DNA of 64,000 bases. It comes from Methylomonas sp. LL1. Lineage in GTDB: Bacteria > Pseudomonadota > Gammaproteobacteria > Methylococcales > Methylomonadaceae. Positions 33,874-43,008 of this stretch are shown here, piece after piece. The number at the start of each line of letters is the position of its first letter. The first letter of the stretch is position 1. The notes under the pieces are model-generated. The model was not told where the DNA came from and did not search any database. It saw nothing but the letters and a program-made list of their open reading frames with translations. The stretch is taken from contig NZ_CP064653.1 in the NCBI RefSeq assembly GCF_015711015.1, forward strand, positions 1,426,001 to 1,490,000. The letters run 5' to 3'. Both the position numbers and the translations under genes were made by a program.

Positions 33874-34617
33874 TCATTCCGCTTCGGTATTTGCGGAGCC
33901 CACCAATTGGGTTTGGTGGGTTCGATACAATTCCAAGCCACGCTTGATTGCCTGTACCACCTTGCGCGGGGTAATGGTCGCGCCGGCAAACTGATCGAAC
34001 ACCCCACCGTCCTTTTTCACGGCCCATTGCGCCACGCTCAGGTTGTCCAGCGATTTGCCGTTAAAGTCCAAAACCCATTTGGATTTGCTGATTTCAATTT
34101 TGTCTCCCAGCCCAGGGGTTTCAACATGGGCGATAACCCGTACCCCCAGAATTTCGCCGTTTTTATCCACCCCCATTACCAGGCTGATAGGGCCGGCATA
34201 ACCGTCCGGAGCGATCAATTTAAAGCACACCGCATTGACCTTACCCTCCTTCTTGGCCAAATAAAACACCGTTTCGGCCGCCCCCAGATTGGCCTCGGCC
34301 GACGGCAGCGCAAGGGTATCGGCCAGCAAGTTGTTGTCGTACAAGTCCGCCGGCACTACCGCTTCCAAACTGGCTTTTAAATCTTCCGCCAGCCGCTGTT
34401 GAATCACGTCCCTGGTGGCCAAGTCGGCAAAACCCAACAGGATACTGGCTGCCAGGGCGAATACCGCCAACACACCGGTTTGATAAGACAAGGTGGGGCG
34501 TAATTGCTCCAAATTGGACGGTTCCAGGAATGCCGCCAGTTTTTGCTTGATACGTTGCAAGGCGTCGACCGTATTTGGTTCGACGGCGGGTTTATCGTGT
34601 GCGGGATCGGAATTCAT
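33874..34617 (-). CDS. rnfG: Rnf electron transport complex subunit G (covalent FMN)
   Basis: 247 residues from the ATG at 34617; a TTG at 34629 would overlap rnfD. One membrane helix (about 45-65, TGVLAVFALAASILLGF) anchors a periplasmic FMN-binding domain. The flavin attachment motif is DQFAGATIT, with Thr as the acceptor. The N-terminal 40 residues are longer than usual and cytosolic. It lies eight bases after rnfD. Confidence 0.94.
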   Translation of the reverse strand: MNSDPAHDKPAVEPNTVDALQRIKQKLAAFLEPSNLEQLRPTLSYQTGVLAVFALAASILLGFADLATRDVIQQRLAEDLKASLEAVVPADLYDNNLLADTLALPSAEANLGAAETVFYLAKKEGKVNAVCFKLIAPDGYAGPISLVMGVDKNGEILGVRVIAHVETPGLGDKIEISKSKWVLDFNGKSLDNLSVAQWAVKKDGGVFDQFAGATITPRKVVQAIKRGLELYRTHQTQLVGSANTEAE

Positions 34618-34625
34618 GGCTGTTC

Positions 34626-35687
34626 TCAAGATTCGCTGATGTCGATGGGCTTGCCGTTACGGTAACGCCCGTAGATGCGTGGACGAATGTAATGATCAAT
34701 CAACGGCGTGACGGCATTCATCAACAAGATCGCAAAACCGGTGCCTTCCGGATAACCGCCCCAGCTGCGGATAATAAAAATCAGCGCGCCGCAGCCGGCT
34801 CCAAAAATCATCTGTCCCAGCGGCGTATTGGGCGAGGTGACGTAATCGGTGGCGATAAAAAACGCAACCAGCATCACCGCGCCGGAATTCAAATGCACCC
34901 ATGGCCCCAGATAATGCTGCGCATCAATCATATGAAACAGGGTCGACAGCACGCCAATCGTCAATAGCAAGGACAACGGAATCTGCCATTGAATGACGCC
35001 TTCCCGCATCAGCCATAGCCCGCCCAACAGAATCAGCAAGGTGGAGGTTTCGCCCAGACTGCCGCGTTCCCAGCCGATAAAGGCCAGGATACCGGAATAG
35101 TCGTACAGCAAGCCAGGCAGGGTTTGATTCAGGGAAAATCCGGTCTTGACCGCGCCCAAGGTGGTGGCGCCGGTGACGCCATCCGGATTGGCCAGGCCGG
35201 AAAAGGTAATACTCAGACTATCCAAAACCCCGGGCCCGAACAGCAAGGGTTTTACCTCGACCCAGGTCGTCATCTCGATCGGAAACGAAATCAGCAAGGC
35301 CACCCGCGCCAGCATGGCCGGATTGAACGGATTTTGTCCCAAGCCGCCGTAAACCTGCTTACCCAGGATGATCGCTATCGCGGAACCGACCACGCCTATC
35401 CACCAAGGCGCCCACGGCGGCAGAGTCATCGCCACCAACAGACCGGTCAGAATGGCGGAACCATCCCGCAGGTAAGGCGCGGCGGTCACCCCTTTTAATT
35501 TCAGGCAAAAGGCTTCGAACAGCAGCGCGGAAAAAACCGTAACCGCGCACAAATACAAGGCTGGCCATCCAAACATCAACACACCCCAGGCCGTCGCCGG
35601 CAATAGGGCAAGAATCACTTTGCGCATGATGTCGTCGACTCGGCGGACGGCGGCGACATGCGGGCCGCTGATAGGTTTGATAATCAT
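34626..35687 (-). CDS. rnfD: Rnf electron transport complex subunit D (covalent FMN)
   Basis: 353-residue inner-membrane protein with about nine helices. The flavinylation motif is in DGVTGATTLGAVKTG, with Thr as FMN acceptor. The stretch GKQVYGGLGQNPFNPAMLARV is typical of RnfD/NqrB. It overlaps rnfC by four bases and carries electrons across the membrane with RnfG. Confidence 0.96.
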   Translation of the reverse strand: MIIKPISGPHVAAVRRVDDIMRKVILALLPATAWGVLMFGWPALYLCAVTVFSALLFEAFCLKLKGVTAAPYLRDGSAILTGLLVAMTLPPWAPWWIGVVGSAIAIILGKQVYGGLGQNPFNPAMLARVALLISFPIEMTTWVEVKPLLFGPGVLDSLSITFSGLANPDGVTGATTLGAVKTGFSLNQTLPGLLYDYSGILAFIGWERGSLGETSTLLILLGGLWLMREGVIQWQIPLSLLLTIGVLSTLFHMIDAQHYLGPWVHLNSGAVMLVAFFIATDYVTSPNTPLGQMIFGAGCGALIFIIRSWGGYPEGTGFAILLMNAVTPLIDHYIRPRIYGRYRNGKPIDISES

Positions 35688-37222
35688 GCTTGTTCCCCGG
35701 CGGTGGCTTTAGCACCGGCCTGATCGAGTGCTTGTTGAGCTTGTTGTTTGGCCAACTCCTGTTCACGGGCTCTCGCCGCGCGCGCTTCCATCACCCGTCG
35801 CGCTTCTTCTTCCTGTTCCAGGCGTATGCGTTCCATGCGTTGATTACGATCATCGACCAGACGTTTGGTCTGCTCGGACTTATGTTCCATTTGCTGGCGT
35901 TTGTATAACTCGCCCGAGGCGAATTTGAAGTAATGCACCAATGGAATATTCGACGGGCAAACATAGGAGCAACTGCCGCAATTGATGCAGTCCTTCAAGC
36001 CCAGATCGACGGCGGCATCAAGCTGATTGGCGCGTATCCGGCTGGCCATTTCCAACGGCAGCAATCCGACCGGACAAGCGGTCACGCAAGTAGAGCAACG
36101 AATACAGGGTTTGACTTCCGGCGACTCGATGTCCTGCCTAGCCAAGGCCAAGATACCGTTGCAGGCTTTGACCACCGGCACTTCACTGATAGGCAGCGCA
36201 TCGCCCATCATCGGCCCACCCATGATCAAACGAGAGACTTTGGTTTTATCGGTCGCGCAAAAACTCAATACTTCCGACATCAATGTGCCGATTAACACTT
36301 CCACGTTTTGCGGTTTACCGACCGCGCTGCCGGACACCGTCACCACCCGGCTGATCAAGGGTTGCCCCAGGCAAACCGCGCGATATACCGCGTGGGCGGT
36401 GGCGACGTTGTGTATCACTACACCGATGTCGGTGGCGCGGCCGTCGGCCGGAATTTCCCGGCCGGTCAAATAGCGCAGCATTTGCCGGTCCCATCCCATC
36501 GGGTAGCGCGTCGGCACTTGCACGACATGAATATTGGCAAAATCGGCGCAAGCCTGGCGCATGGCTTCATAAGCTTGGGGTTTATTGTCCTCGATGCCAA
36601 TAGTCGCTTCCGGCGCATCCATGCCGCGCAGCATCAAGCGGATACCGGCGACGATTTCAGCCGACCGCTCCCGCATCAGACGATCATCACAAGTCAAATA
36701 AGGTTCGCATTCGCCGGCGTTAATCAATAAGGTGTGTATCTTGTTTTTACGGCCTAATTCGAGTTTGACCACGGAAGGAAACACCGCGCCGCCCAGACCG
36801 ACCACGCCGGCCGCCCCTACTCTGGCGCAAATCTCGGCCGGCTCCAGTTGAAACGGATCCGCCACACTATCGGCCTTGATCCATTGATCCAAGCCGTCGG
36901 TTTCAATGATGATGGTGCGTATCGGTAATGCGGAAGGATGCGGCGCCGGATAGTCCATGACGTCGACAATGGTGCCGGAACTCGGCGCATGCACCGGTGC
37001 CGAAATCGTACCCTGGCTATGGGCCAACAATTGGCCCTTCAGGACTTTTTCACCGACTTTGACCAACGGCTCGGCCGGCTTACCGACATGCTGTTGTACC
37101 GGGATATAAAGCTTTTTCGGCAACGGCATATCCAGTGCGATCGGCACGCCGGACGTTTCGTCCTTATGCTCTTCGGCGTGAACACCACCGCGAAGTCTGG
37201 GATTTTCGAATAATGCCAACAT
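35684..37222 (-). CDS. rnfC: Rnf electron transport complex subunit C (Fe-S, NADH-side)
   Basis: 512 residues. The N-terminal barrel-sandwich part is followed by the FMN/NADH-binding SLBB-containing region (GVVGLGGAVFPSVVKL and NAGECEPYLTCDDRLM), then two 4Fe-4S motifs, CIRCSTCVTACPVG (about 372) and CINCGSCSYVCPSN (about 411). The last 75 residues are a charged, Ala/Gln-rich helix, common in RnfC of gammaproteobacteria. It takes electrons from or gives them to NAD(H) on the cytoplasmic face. Confidence 0.96.
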   Translation of the reverse strand: MLALFENPRLRGGVHAEEHKDETSGVPIALDMPLPKKLYIPVQQHVGKPAEPLVKVGEKVLKGQLLAHSQGTISAPVHAPSSGTIVDVMDYPAPHPSALPIRTIIIETDGLDQWIKADSVADPFQLEPAEICARVGAAGVVGLGGAVFPSVVKLELGRKNKIHTLLINAGECEPYLTCDDRLMRERSAEIVAGIRLMLRGMDAPEATIGIEDNKPQAYEAMRQACADFANIHVVQVPTRYPMGWDRQMLRYLTGREIPADGRATDIGVVIHNVATAHAVYRAVCLGQPLISRVVTVSGSAVGKPQNVEVLIGTLMSEVLSFCATDKTKVSRLIMGGPMMGDALPISEVPVVKACNGILALARQDIESPEVKPCIRCSTCVTACPVGLLPLEMASRIRANQLDAAVDLGLKDCINCGSCSYVCPSNIPLVHYFKFASGELYKRQQMEHKSEQTKRLVDDRNQRMERIRLEQEEEARRVMEARAARAREQELAKQQAQQALDQAGAKATAGEQA

Positions 37223-37235
37223 GCGCGATCTCCGT

Positions 37236-37772
37236 TCAGGCCGCAGCCAATGGTTTAGGCCAGCGCCATTCCCGCAATGTCACCTCAACCGGGTACATTT
37301 GCAGGCATTCGGTAGGACAGACATTGACGCATTTTTCACAGCCGATACAGGCATCGGCCACTACCGCGTGGATCTGTTTGGGGGCGCCGACGATGGCATC
37401 GGTTGGGCAGACCTTGAAGCAACGGGTACAACCGGTGCAGGTATCTTCGCTGACACGCGCCACCATGGGCTCGGCATCCTGGGTTTGGCTCAAGTCGACA
37501 TCCACGCCCAACAGTTTCGCCAGTTGTTCCACCAATGAAGTGCCGCCGGGCGGACACAAAGTCACCGGCGCCGCGCCCGACACCACGGCTTCCGCCGCCG
37601 GCCGGCAACCCGGAAAGCCGCATTGACCGCACTGAGAGCCCGGCATCAGGGCCTCGACCCGCTCGATCAAGGGATCGGATTCGACCTTTAGATATTTGGC
37701 TGCAATGCCCAGGCTCAGACCCAGAAACAAGCCCAAGGCTGTCAGAATAATGATGGCTGAAAGAATGTACAT
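37236..37772 (-). CDS. rnfB: Rnf electron transport complex subunit B (ferredoxin-like)
   Basis: 178 residues. An N-terminal membrane helix (1-25) is followed by the CGQCGFPGCRPAAEA cluster motif and two ferredoxin-type 4Fe-4S motifs (CTGCTRCFKVCPTDAI and CIGCEKCVNVCPTEC). RnfB is the docking site for soluble ferredoxin. It lies between rnfA and rnfC in the standard order. Confidence 0.96.
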   Translation of the reverse strand: MYILSAIIILTALGLFLGLSLGIAAKYLKVESDPLIERVEALMPGSQCGQCGFPGCRPAAEAVVSGAAPVTLCPPGGTSLVEQLAKLLGVDVDLSQTQDAEPMVARVSEDTCTGCTRCFKVCPTDAIVGAPKQIHAVVADACIGCEKCVNVCPTECLQMYPVEVTLREWRWPKPLAAA

Positions 37773-37814
37773 GGTCTGCCTTTTACAAGAGGTTAACTGA
37801 TGTCATGCACGCTG

Positions 37815-38396
37815 CTATTTTGTATAAAGCCCGGCAAATCCCATGAATGCCAGAGACAGAATGCCGGCCGTAATAAAGGCGATGGGCGTGCCGGAAAAAA
37901 GTGCCGGTACAGCCATCAACGCCAAGCGTTCACGGAGACCGGCAAAGAGCACCATCACCAGGGTAAAACCCAATGCCGCACCAAAACCGAACATCAGGCT
38001 TTGCACGAAGTTATAGTGTTCCTGGATGTTCAACAACGCCACACCCAGAACCGCACAATTAGTAGTAATCAAAGGCAGGAAAATCCCCAGCACCTGATAC
38101 AACACCGGACTGGTTTTATGAATCACCATTTCGGTGAATTGCACCACGGCGGCAATCACCAAAATGAATCCCAGCACTCGCAAGAAGCCGATATCGAAAG
38201 GAATCAACAAGCGGTGTTCCAGCACCCAGCTGGCGGCGGAAGCCAGTGTCAGTACGAAGGTAGTCGCCAGCCCCATGCCCAGCGCGGTATCGAGTTTATT
38301 GGATACGCCCATGAACGGACATAAACCCAAAAACTTAACCAACACTACGTTATTGACTAACGCCGTACCCAAAATTAACAGGAAGTATTCACCCAT
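37815..38396 (-). CDS. rnfA: Rnf electron transport complex subunit A
   Basis: 193-residue six-helix membrane protein; [21 protein letters not shown] and [18 protein letters not shown] bring the Cys residues of the membrane-embedded 2Fe-2S cluster. First gene of rnfABCDGEH and the following accessory genes. It is 33 bases downstream of a sigma-54 promoter. Confidence 0.96.
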   Translation of the reverse strand: MGEYFLLILGTALVNNVVLVKFLGLCPFMGVSNKLDTALGMGLATTFVLTLASAASWVLEHRLLIPFDIGFLRVLGFILVIAAVVQFTEMVIHKTSPVLYQVLGIFLPLITTNCAVLGVALLNIQEHYNFVQSLMFGFGAALGFTLVMVLFAGLRERLALMAVPALFSGTPIAFITAGILSLAFMGFAGLYTK

Positions 38397-38428
38397 TGCC
38401 TTAATACCAAGTCGTTTGACATAAATAG

Positions 38429-38444
38429 TGCATCATCCATGCCA
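38429..38444 (-). promoter_or_regulatory. Sigma-54 promoter of the rnf operon
   Basis: On the minus strand it reads TGGCATGGATGATGCA, with the invariant GG and GC ten bases apart and two mismatches to TGGCAC-N5-TTGCA. It ends 33 bases before rnfA. Two NifA sites lie upstream. Confidence 0.8.
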
Positions 38445-38509
38445 ACACAGTTAATAAGGTTAATTGGGCTGATTTAGTGCATTTGCGACTCTTAACGGTG
38501 CATTTTGTC

Positions 38510-38566
38510 TGTATTAAAAAGGACACAATCGGCGGCACGCCATTTCCAATTGTCGCAAACCCTACA
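38510..38566. promoter_or_regulatory. Two NifA upstream activator sites for rnf
   Basis: TGT-ATTAAAAAGG-ACA at 38510-38525 and TGT-CGCAAACCCT-ACA at 38551-38566, both exact TGT-N10-ACA sites, 41 bp apart. They lie 66-122 bp upstream of the rnf sigma-54 promoter. They also lie 122-178 bp before nifL, so an effect on nifLA is possible, though no sigma-54 site faces that way. Confidence 0.8.
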
Positions 38567-38687
38567 AAAACCCTGCTATCACGCTGGGTTTTCTATCTTC
38601 ATGTTAGATGCAGCGAGGGGATTTAATATTTTGGCGCTGTATTTGCTTATTACTTTAATAAGCACATAAACAACGAGATTGCCCCCA

Positions 38688-40325
38688 ATGAGCAAAAAAA
38701 CACCGGAATATCTACCAAGCCAGATAGTCGCCGGAGCGGCCGAGGTGTTGGCGGCCGACACTCCGCCGGCAAACCCGAAATCGAATAGCCGCCATAAAAG
38801 CAAAAGCGTACCCCTGTCATTATTTGTGGCCGCGGTGGATCAATCGCCGGTCGCCATTTCGATAACCGATAAAAAAGCCAACATTCTGTATATAAACCAG
38901 GCCTTTACCCAGGTGACCGGCTATCAGGCCGCCGAAATACTGGGGGAGAATGAATCGAAGTTATCCGATAAATCGACCCCACGTCAGGTGTATTACGACC
39001 TGTGGCATACCATCTCCCGTAAGCAAGTCTGGCATGGCCGCTTGGTCAATCGGCGTAAACAGGGCCAACGTTATCTGGCCGACCTGACAATTTCTCCGAT
39101 GCTGGATGAACACGGCTCGGTCAGCCACTACATCGGCATGCACCGCGACGTCACCGAGACTCACCACGCCGAACAACAAGTCAACAATCAAAAGCAGTTA
39201 ATCGAATCGGTGATCAATGCTTCGCCGGTAGCGATGGTAGTGTTGGACAAGGACAATCGCATTGTTCTGGATAACCAGATGTACAAAATGTTGATCAGCG
39301 AACTGGGGCATGCCGAACCGGCGCTATTTTTTCTGGATGCCTTGCGCCAGGAACTTGGTGACTTGTGGTCATCGGAAATGGACTTGCATAACGGTTTCAA
39401 TAATCGCGAAATCCGGGTTGAAGGCATCGGCCGTCGCGGTACCCGCTGGTTTTCCTGCTCGGGCAACTGGTTCAGCGAAAACGACACCCAGGCGGACAGT
39501 TTCTTTTCCAAACAATCCAGAGATTATTTGCTGCTGTCGATCAACGACATCAGCCTGCAGCGCCGCCAGCAAGAAAAACTGCAATTGGAAACCCTACGCA
39601 GCCTAATGGCCGAGGAAGAGCACATGCGCAGCATCCGGGAAACCTTGCTGGGCGCAATGCACCAAATCCGCCAACCGTTGAACCAAATCCATGCGGCCAT
39701 CCAAATCATGGCCCAACGCAACGACACCCATAACCAGCCATTGAAGGAATTGCTGAATCAAGTGCAGAGCATGGGAGAGGAAACCTTATCCACATTACAG
39801 CGATGCGTGCCGGAAATACCTGAGACGGCAATGATGTCGGTCAATATCAATCAATTACTGCATGAAGTGATGCTGCTCTATAGCTACAAATTTTTAGCCA
39901 ACGGCGTGGTGATCGACTGGCAGCCCAATCCGGTATTGCCTTCGATTTTGGGGTCGGAGAACAAATTACGCATGCTATTCAAACAACTGATCGATAACGC
40001 CGTGAACGCGATGAACCGGGTCGGCAGCAAGGAACGCTCGATTCATATCAGCACGGCCCTGGAAAACGACTGGGTACGGGTGGCACTGGCCGATAGCGGC
40101 CCTGGCATTCCGGTCAATCAGCGCAACAAAGTGTTCGAGCCGTTTTTTACCACTCAGCATAACGTGGGGAGCGCGCAATCAGGCATGGGCCTGGTCATGG
40201 CACGGGAAATCGTCAATCAACACAGCGGCATCATCGAAATCGATCCGGATTACAGCCCCGGTTGCTGTTTTAACATCAGCTTTCCTTGTCAACATAATGC
40301 CTCCAGGGTGAACACCCATGAATGA
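38688..40325 (+). CDS. nifL: Nitrogen fixation regulator NifL (anti-activator)
   Basis: 545 residues from the ATG at 38688 (a TTG at 38679 is the alternative). PAS1 (about 45-145) with DQSPVAISITDKKANILYINQAFTQVTGYQ should bind FAD and sense redox; PAS2 is at about 165-290. A helical region with His near 325 (GAMHQIRQPLNQIHAAI) and a GHKL ATP-binding domain (NQLLDNAVN-like LIDNAVNAMNR, DSGPGIP, SGMGLVMAR) follow. NifL binds and inhibits NifA in O2 or when nitrogen is plenty. The N-terminal 40 residues are a low-complexity extension. It overlaps nifA by eight bases. Confidence 0.95.
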   Translation: MSKKTPEYLPSQIVAGAAEVLAADTPPANPKSNSRHKSKSVPLSLFVAAVDQSPVAISITDKKANILYINQAFTQVTGYQAAEILGENESKLSDKSTPRQVYYDLWHTISRKQVWHGRLVNRRKQGQRYLADLTISPMLDEHGSVSHYIGMHRDVTETHHAEQQVNNQKQLIESVINASPVAMVVLDKDNRIVLDNQMYKMLISELGHAEPALFFLDALRQELGDLWSSEMDLHNGFNNREIRVEGIGRRGTRWFSCSGNWFSENDTQADSFFSKQSRDYLLLSINDISLQRRQQEKLQLETLRSLMAEEEHMRSIRETLLGAMHQIRQPLNQIHAAIQIMAQRNDTHNQPLKELLNQVQSMGEETLSTLQRCVPEIPETAMMSVNINQLLHEVMLLYSYKFLANGVVIDWQPNPVLPSILGSENKLRMLFKQLIDNAVNAMNRVGSKERSIHISTALENDWVRVALADSGPGIPVNQRNKVFEPFFTTQHNVGSAQSGMGLVMAREIVNQHSGIIEIDPDYSPGCCFNISFPCQHNASRVNTHE

Positions 40326-41850
40326 GCGTTCGATATTGGTCGAATCGGAGCTGGATACACTGTTTTTGGTTAGCCAGCTACTGAACAGCACGCATGACTT
40401 GCGTACCAAACTGAAAGGCATACTGGAGATTTTGCATAAGCGTTCCGGCCTGCATTTCGGCATGATTACCCTGCGCGATGTCGACGACGACAGCATGAGC
40501 ATCTGCGAATTTTACGGCGACGACATCGACCGTTCGATACGTTATCAGCCCGGCGAAGGCTTGGTGGGCGCCATTCTGGACGAAGGCAGCACCATCGTGG
40601 TCGAGCGGATTGCCGACGAACCGCGCTTCCTGAGCCGGCTCGGCGTTTACAATCCGGACCTGCCTTTCATCGGTTCGCCGTTGGCGGTCGAACAAGGCGA
40701 AGTGGTCGGCATTCTGGCCGCGCAACCCTTCGAGGCTTCATTTCTGGGTGAACGCGCCCGTTTTCTGGAAATGGTCGCCAACCTGATTGCCCAAAGCGTC
40801 AACACTCTGCGGGTATTGGAGCGCAAGCAATCCGAACTGGTCAACGAGCGCGATTACCTGAAACAGGCCTTGGTTAAAAACTATCGCTTCGAGAACATCA
40901 TCGGCCACTCCGAACCGATGCTGAAAGTGTTCGACATCATCCGCCAAGTAGCCAAGTGGCATACCACGGTGTTGATACGCGGCGAGTCCGGTACCGGTAA
41001 GGAAGTCGTGGCCAACGCGATCCACTTTAACTCGGCCTGCGCCAGCGGCCCGTTTCTGAAACTGAACTGCGCCGCCCTGCCGGATACCCTGCTGGAATCC
41101 GAATTGTTCGGCCATGAAAAAGGTGCATTCAGCGGCGCGATCGGCCAACGCAAGGGCCGTTTCGAACTGGCCGACAACGGCACCCTGTTTTTGGATGAAG
41201 TCGGAGAAATCTCCGCATCTTTTCAGGCCAAGTTGTTGCGGGTGTTGCAGGAAGGCGAATTTGAACGGGTCGGCGGCGTCAGGACTATCAAAGTCAATGT
41301 GCGCATCATCGCCGCCACCAACCGCAATCTGGAAAAAGACGTGGCCGACGGCACCTTTCGCGAGGACTTGTATTACCGCCTGAACGTGATGCCGATTAAC
41401 ATGCCGCCATTGCGCGACCGGATCGAAGACGTGCCGGAACTGGCCGCATTCTTGATCAAGCGCATCTCCAAGCAACAGGGCGGCAGGCCGCTGGAAATCA
41501 AGGAAAGCGCGCTACGCATCCTGATGAAACATAACTGGTCCGGCAACGTGCGGGAACTGGAAAACCGTCTGGAACGCGCGGCGATCATGAGCGCGGACGG
41601 TATTATCGATAGGGACGTGATTATCAGCACCGGCCTGGAAGACGAAATCGGCATCAGCCGCCCGCAAATATCGACCAATACGCGCACGCTGGATCTGCAC
41701 GACGAAGACCTTGACGAACGCGAACGCGTCATCGCCGCGCTGGAACAATGCGGCTGGGTACAAGCCAAGGCCGCCAGATTGCTGGATATGACCCCAAGAC
41801 AAATTGCCTACCGGATCCAGACCTTGAATATCAGCGTCAAGCAGATCTAG
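40318..41850 (+). CDS. nifA: Nif-specific sigma-54 activator NifA
   Basis: 510 residues. GAF domain (about 20-165), AAA+ domain (about 195-430) with Walker A GESGTGKE at 222 and Walker B GTLFLDEVGE, and a Fis-type helix-turn-helix at the end (AKAARLLDMTPRQIAYRIQTL). The linker has no Cys-X4-Cys motif, as expected for NifA proteins that work with NifL. The sigma-54 contact loop reads GAFSGA (269-274) instead of the usual GAFTGA. It activates the nifE and rnf promoters seen here. Confidence 0.96.
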   Translation: MNERSILVESELDTLFLVSQLLNSTHDLRTKLKGILEILHKRSGLHFGMITLRDVDDDSMSICEFYGDDIDRSIRYQPGEGLVGAILDEGSTIVVERIADEPRFLSRLGVYNPDLPFIGSPLAVEQGEVVGILAAQPFEASFLGERARFLEMVANLIAQSVNTLRVLERKQSELVNERDYLKQALVKNYRFENIIGHSEPMLKVFDIIRQVAKWHTTVLIRGESGTGKEVVANAIHFNSACASGPFLKLNCAALPDTLLESELFGHEKGAFSGAIGQRKGRFELADNGTLFLDEVGEISASFQAKLLRVLQEGEFERVGGVRTIKVNVRIIAATNRNLEKDVADGTFREDLYYRLNVMPINMPPLRDRIEDVPELAAFLIKRISKQQGGRPLEIKESALRILMKHNWSGNVRELENRLERAAIMSADGIIDRDVIISTGLEDEIGISRPQISTNTRTLDLHDEDLDERERVIAALEQCGWVQAKAARLLDMTPRQIAYRIQTLNISVKQI

Positions 41851-41910
41851 TGTTAGGAATAGGTGAGAAACAAGTTCGGCAACGATAAATGATCATTCCG
41901 AAGCATTCAG

Positions 41911-41986
41911 TCCCCCTCTTTGAAAAAGAGGGGTTAGGGGGAGATATTTTTAAATAATAAATCCCCCCTTTTTCCGAAAGGAGGGA
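41911..41986. repeat. CCCCCTCTTT / AAAGAGGGG repeat after nifA
   Basis: CCCCCTCTTTGAAAAAGAGGGG forms a hairpin (about 41912-41933), followed by TTAGGGGGAG, then ATCCCCCCTTTTTCCG and AAAGGAGGGAT. This is a dispersed intergenic repeat form I recall in other bacteria. It sits between convergent nifA and hflC and may serve as a two-way terminator. The whole gap is 195 bp with no gene. Confidence 0.65.
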
Positions 41987-42045
41987 TATCTAGCGGCTAC
42001 CGGCTTTAAACCAAATACCGCCGGATTTCAGCCGGTTACGCAGTG

Positions 42046-43008
42046 TTATTCTTTCTGATCCGCCCGCTTCAGTAAGTTGAATAACTCGCTGTTGGTGGAC
42101 AACACGATGCTGGCGTCGCCATTGATGACTTTGCGGTAGGTTTCCATGCTCTTGGTGAATTTATAAAACTTGGCCGCTTCCGGTTTCTGGGCATAGGCCT
42201 TGGCATAAATCTCGGTGGCCCTGGCATCGGCCTCGCCTTGAATCTCCTGCACCCGCTTATAGGCGGTAGACTGGATTTCGTTGATGTCGCGTTCCTTGTT
42301 GCCGTTGATGCGGGCCGCCTCGCCCTCGCCTTCGGAGCGGAAGCGTTGGGCAATCTGCAGGCGTTCGCTGATCATGCGTTGATAAATCCGCTCCAATACC
42401 TGATGGTTGTAATTGATACGTTTGAAGCGCACATCCAGCAGTTCAATGCCGAATTCGGCCAGCTTCGGCGCGGCAGCATCGAATACGTTTTTCTCGATAG
42501 CCACCCGGCCAAACCGGATCGGCCGCAACACGCCCAAGGTTCCTTCGCCCGCTAAAACGCCTAGACTCTCATCCACAAAGGGTTTACGGTCCTTGTCGGT
42601 GCGCACCACTTCGATCAGTTCATGCCGGGCGATCGCGGTGCGCGTTTCGCTCCCCAAAATATCTTCCAATCGGGACTGCGCGCTGCGCTCGTCCCTCAAA
42701 CGCAGGTAATACTGCATCGGATCGGTAATGCGCCAGCGGGCGAAGGTATCGACCTGCACATAGGTTTTGTCCTTGGTCGACATCTCCACCATCGGCCCGT
42801 CCCAGGCCAGATAGCGCTTGTCGAAACTGTTGACCTGCTGCACGAATGGCAATTTAAAATGCAAGCCCGGACTAGTGACCGGTTCCCCGATTGGCCTGCC
42901 GAATTGGGTGATAATCACTTGCTCGGCCTGATTGACGGTATAAGCCGACAAAAACAAGCCGATCGCCAACAGCGCAAATAATACTCCCGCTTTTCCGAAA
43001 AGACTCAT
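42046..43008 (-). CDS. hflC: HflC, FtsH protease modulator
   Basis: 320 residues: one N-terminal membrane helix (5-25), an SPFH/prohibitin domain (about 26-200; ITQFGRPIGEPVTSPGLHFKLPF) and a long helical region (RFRSEGEGEAARINGNKERDI). With HflK it forms a large periplasmic cage around FtsH and tunes membrane protein turnover. A 4-base overlap joins it to hflK. Confidence 0.95.
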   Translation of the reverse strand: MSLFGKAGVLFALLAIGLFLSAYTVNQAEQVIITQFGRPIGEPVTSPGLHFKLPFVQQVNSFDKRYLAWDGPMVEMSTKDKTYVQVDTFARWRITDPMQYYLRLRDERSAQSRLEDILGSETRTAIARHELIEVVRTDKDRKPFVDESLGVLAGEGTLGVLRPIRFGRVAIEKNVFDAAAPKLAEFGIELLDVRFKRINYNHQVLERIYQRMISERLQIAQRFRSEGEGEAARINGNKERDINEIQSTAYKRVQEIQGEADARATEIYAKAYAQKPEAAKFYKFTKSMETYRKVINGDASIVLSTNSELFNLLKRADQKE

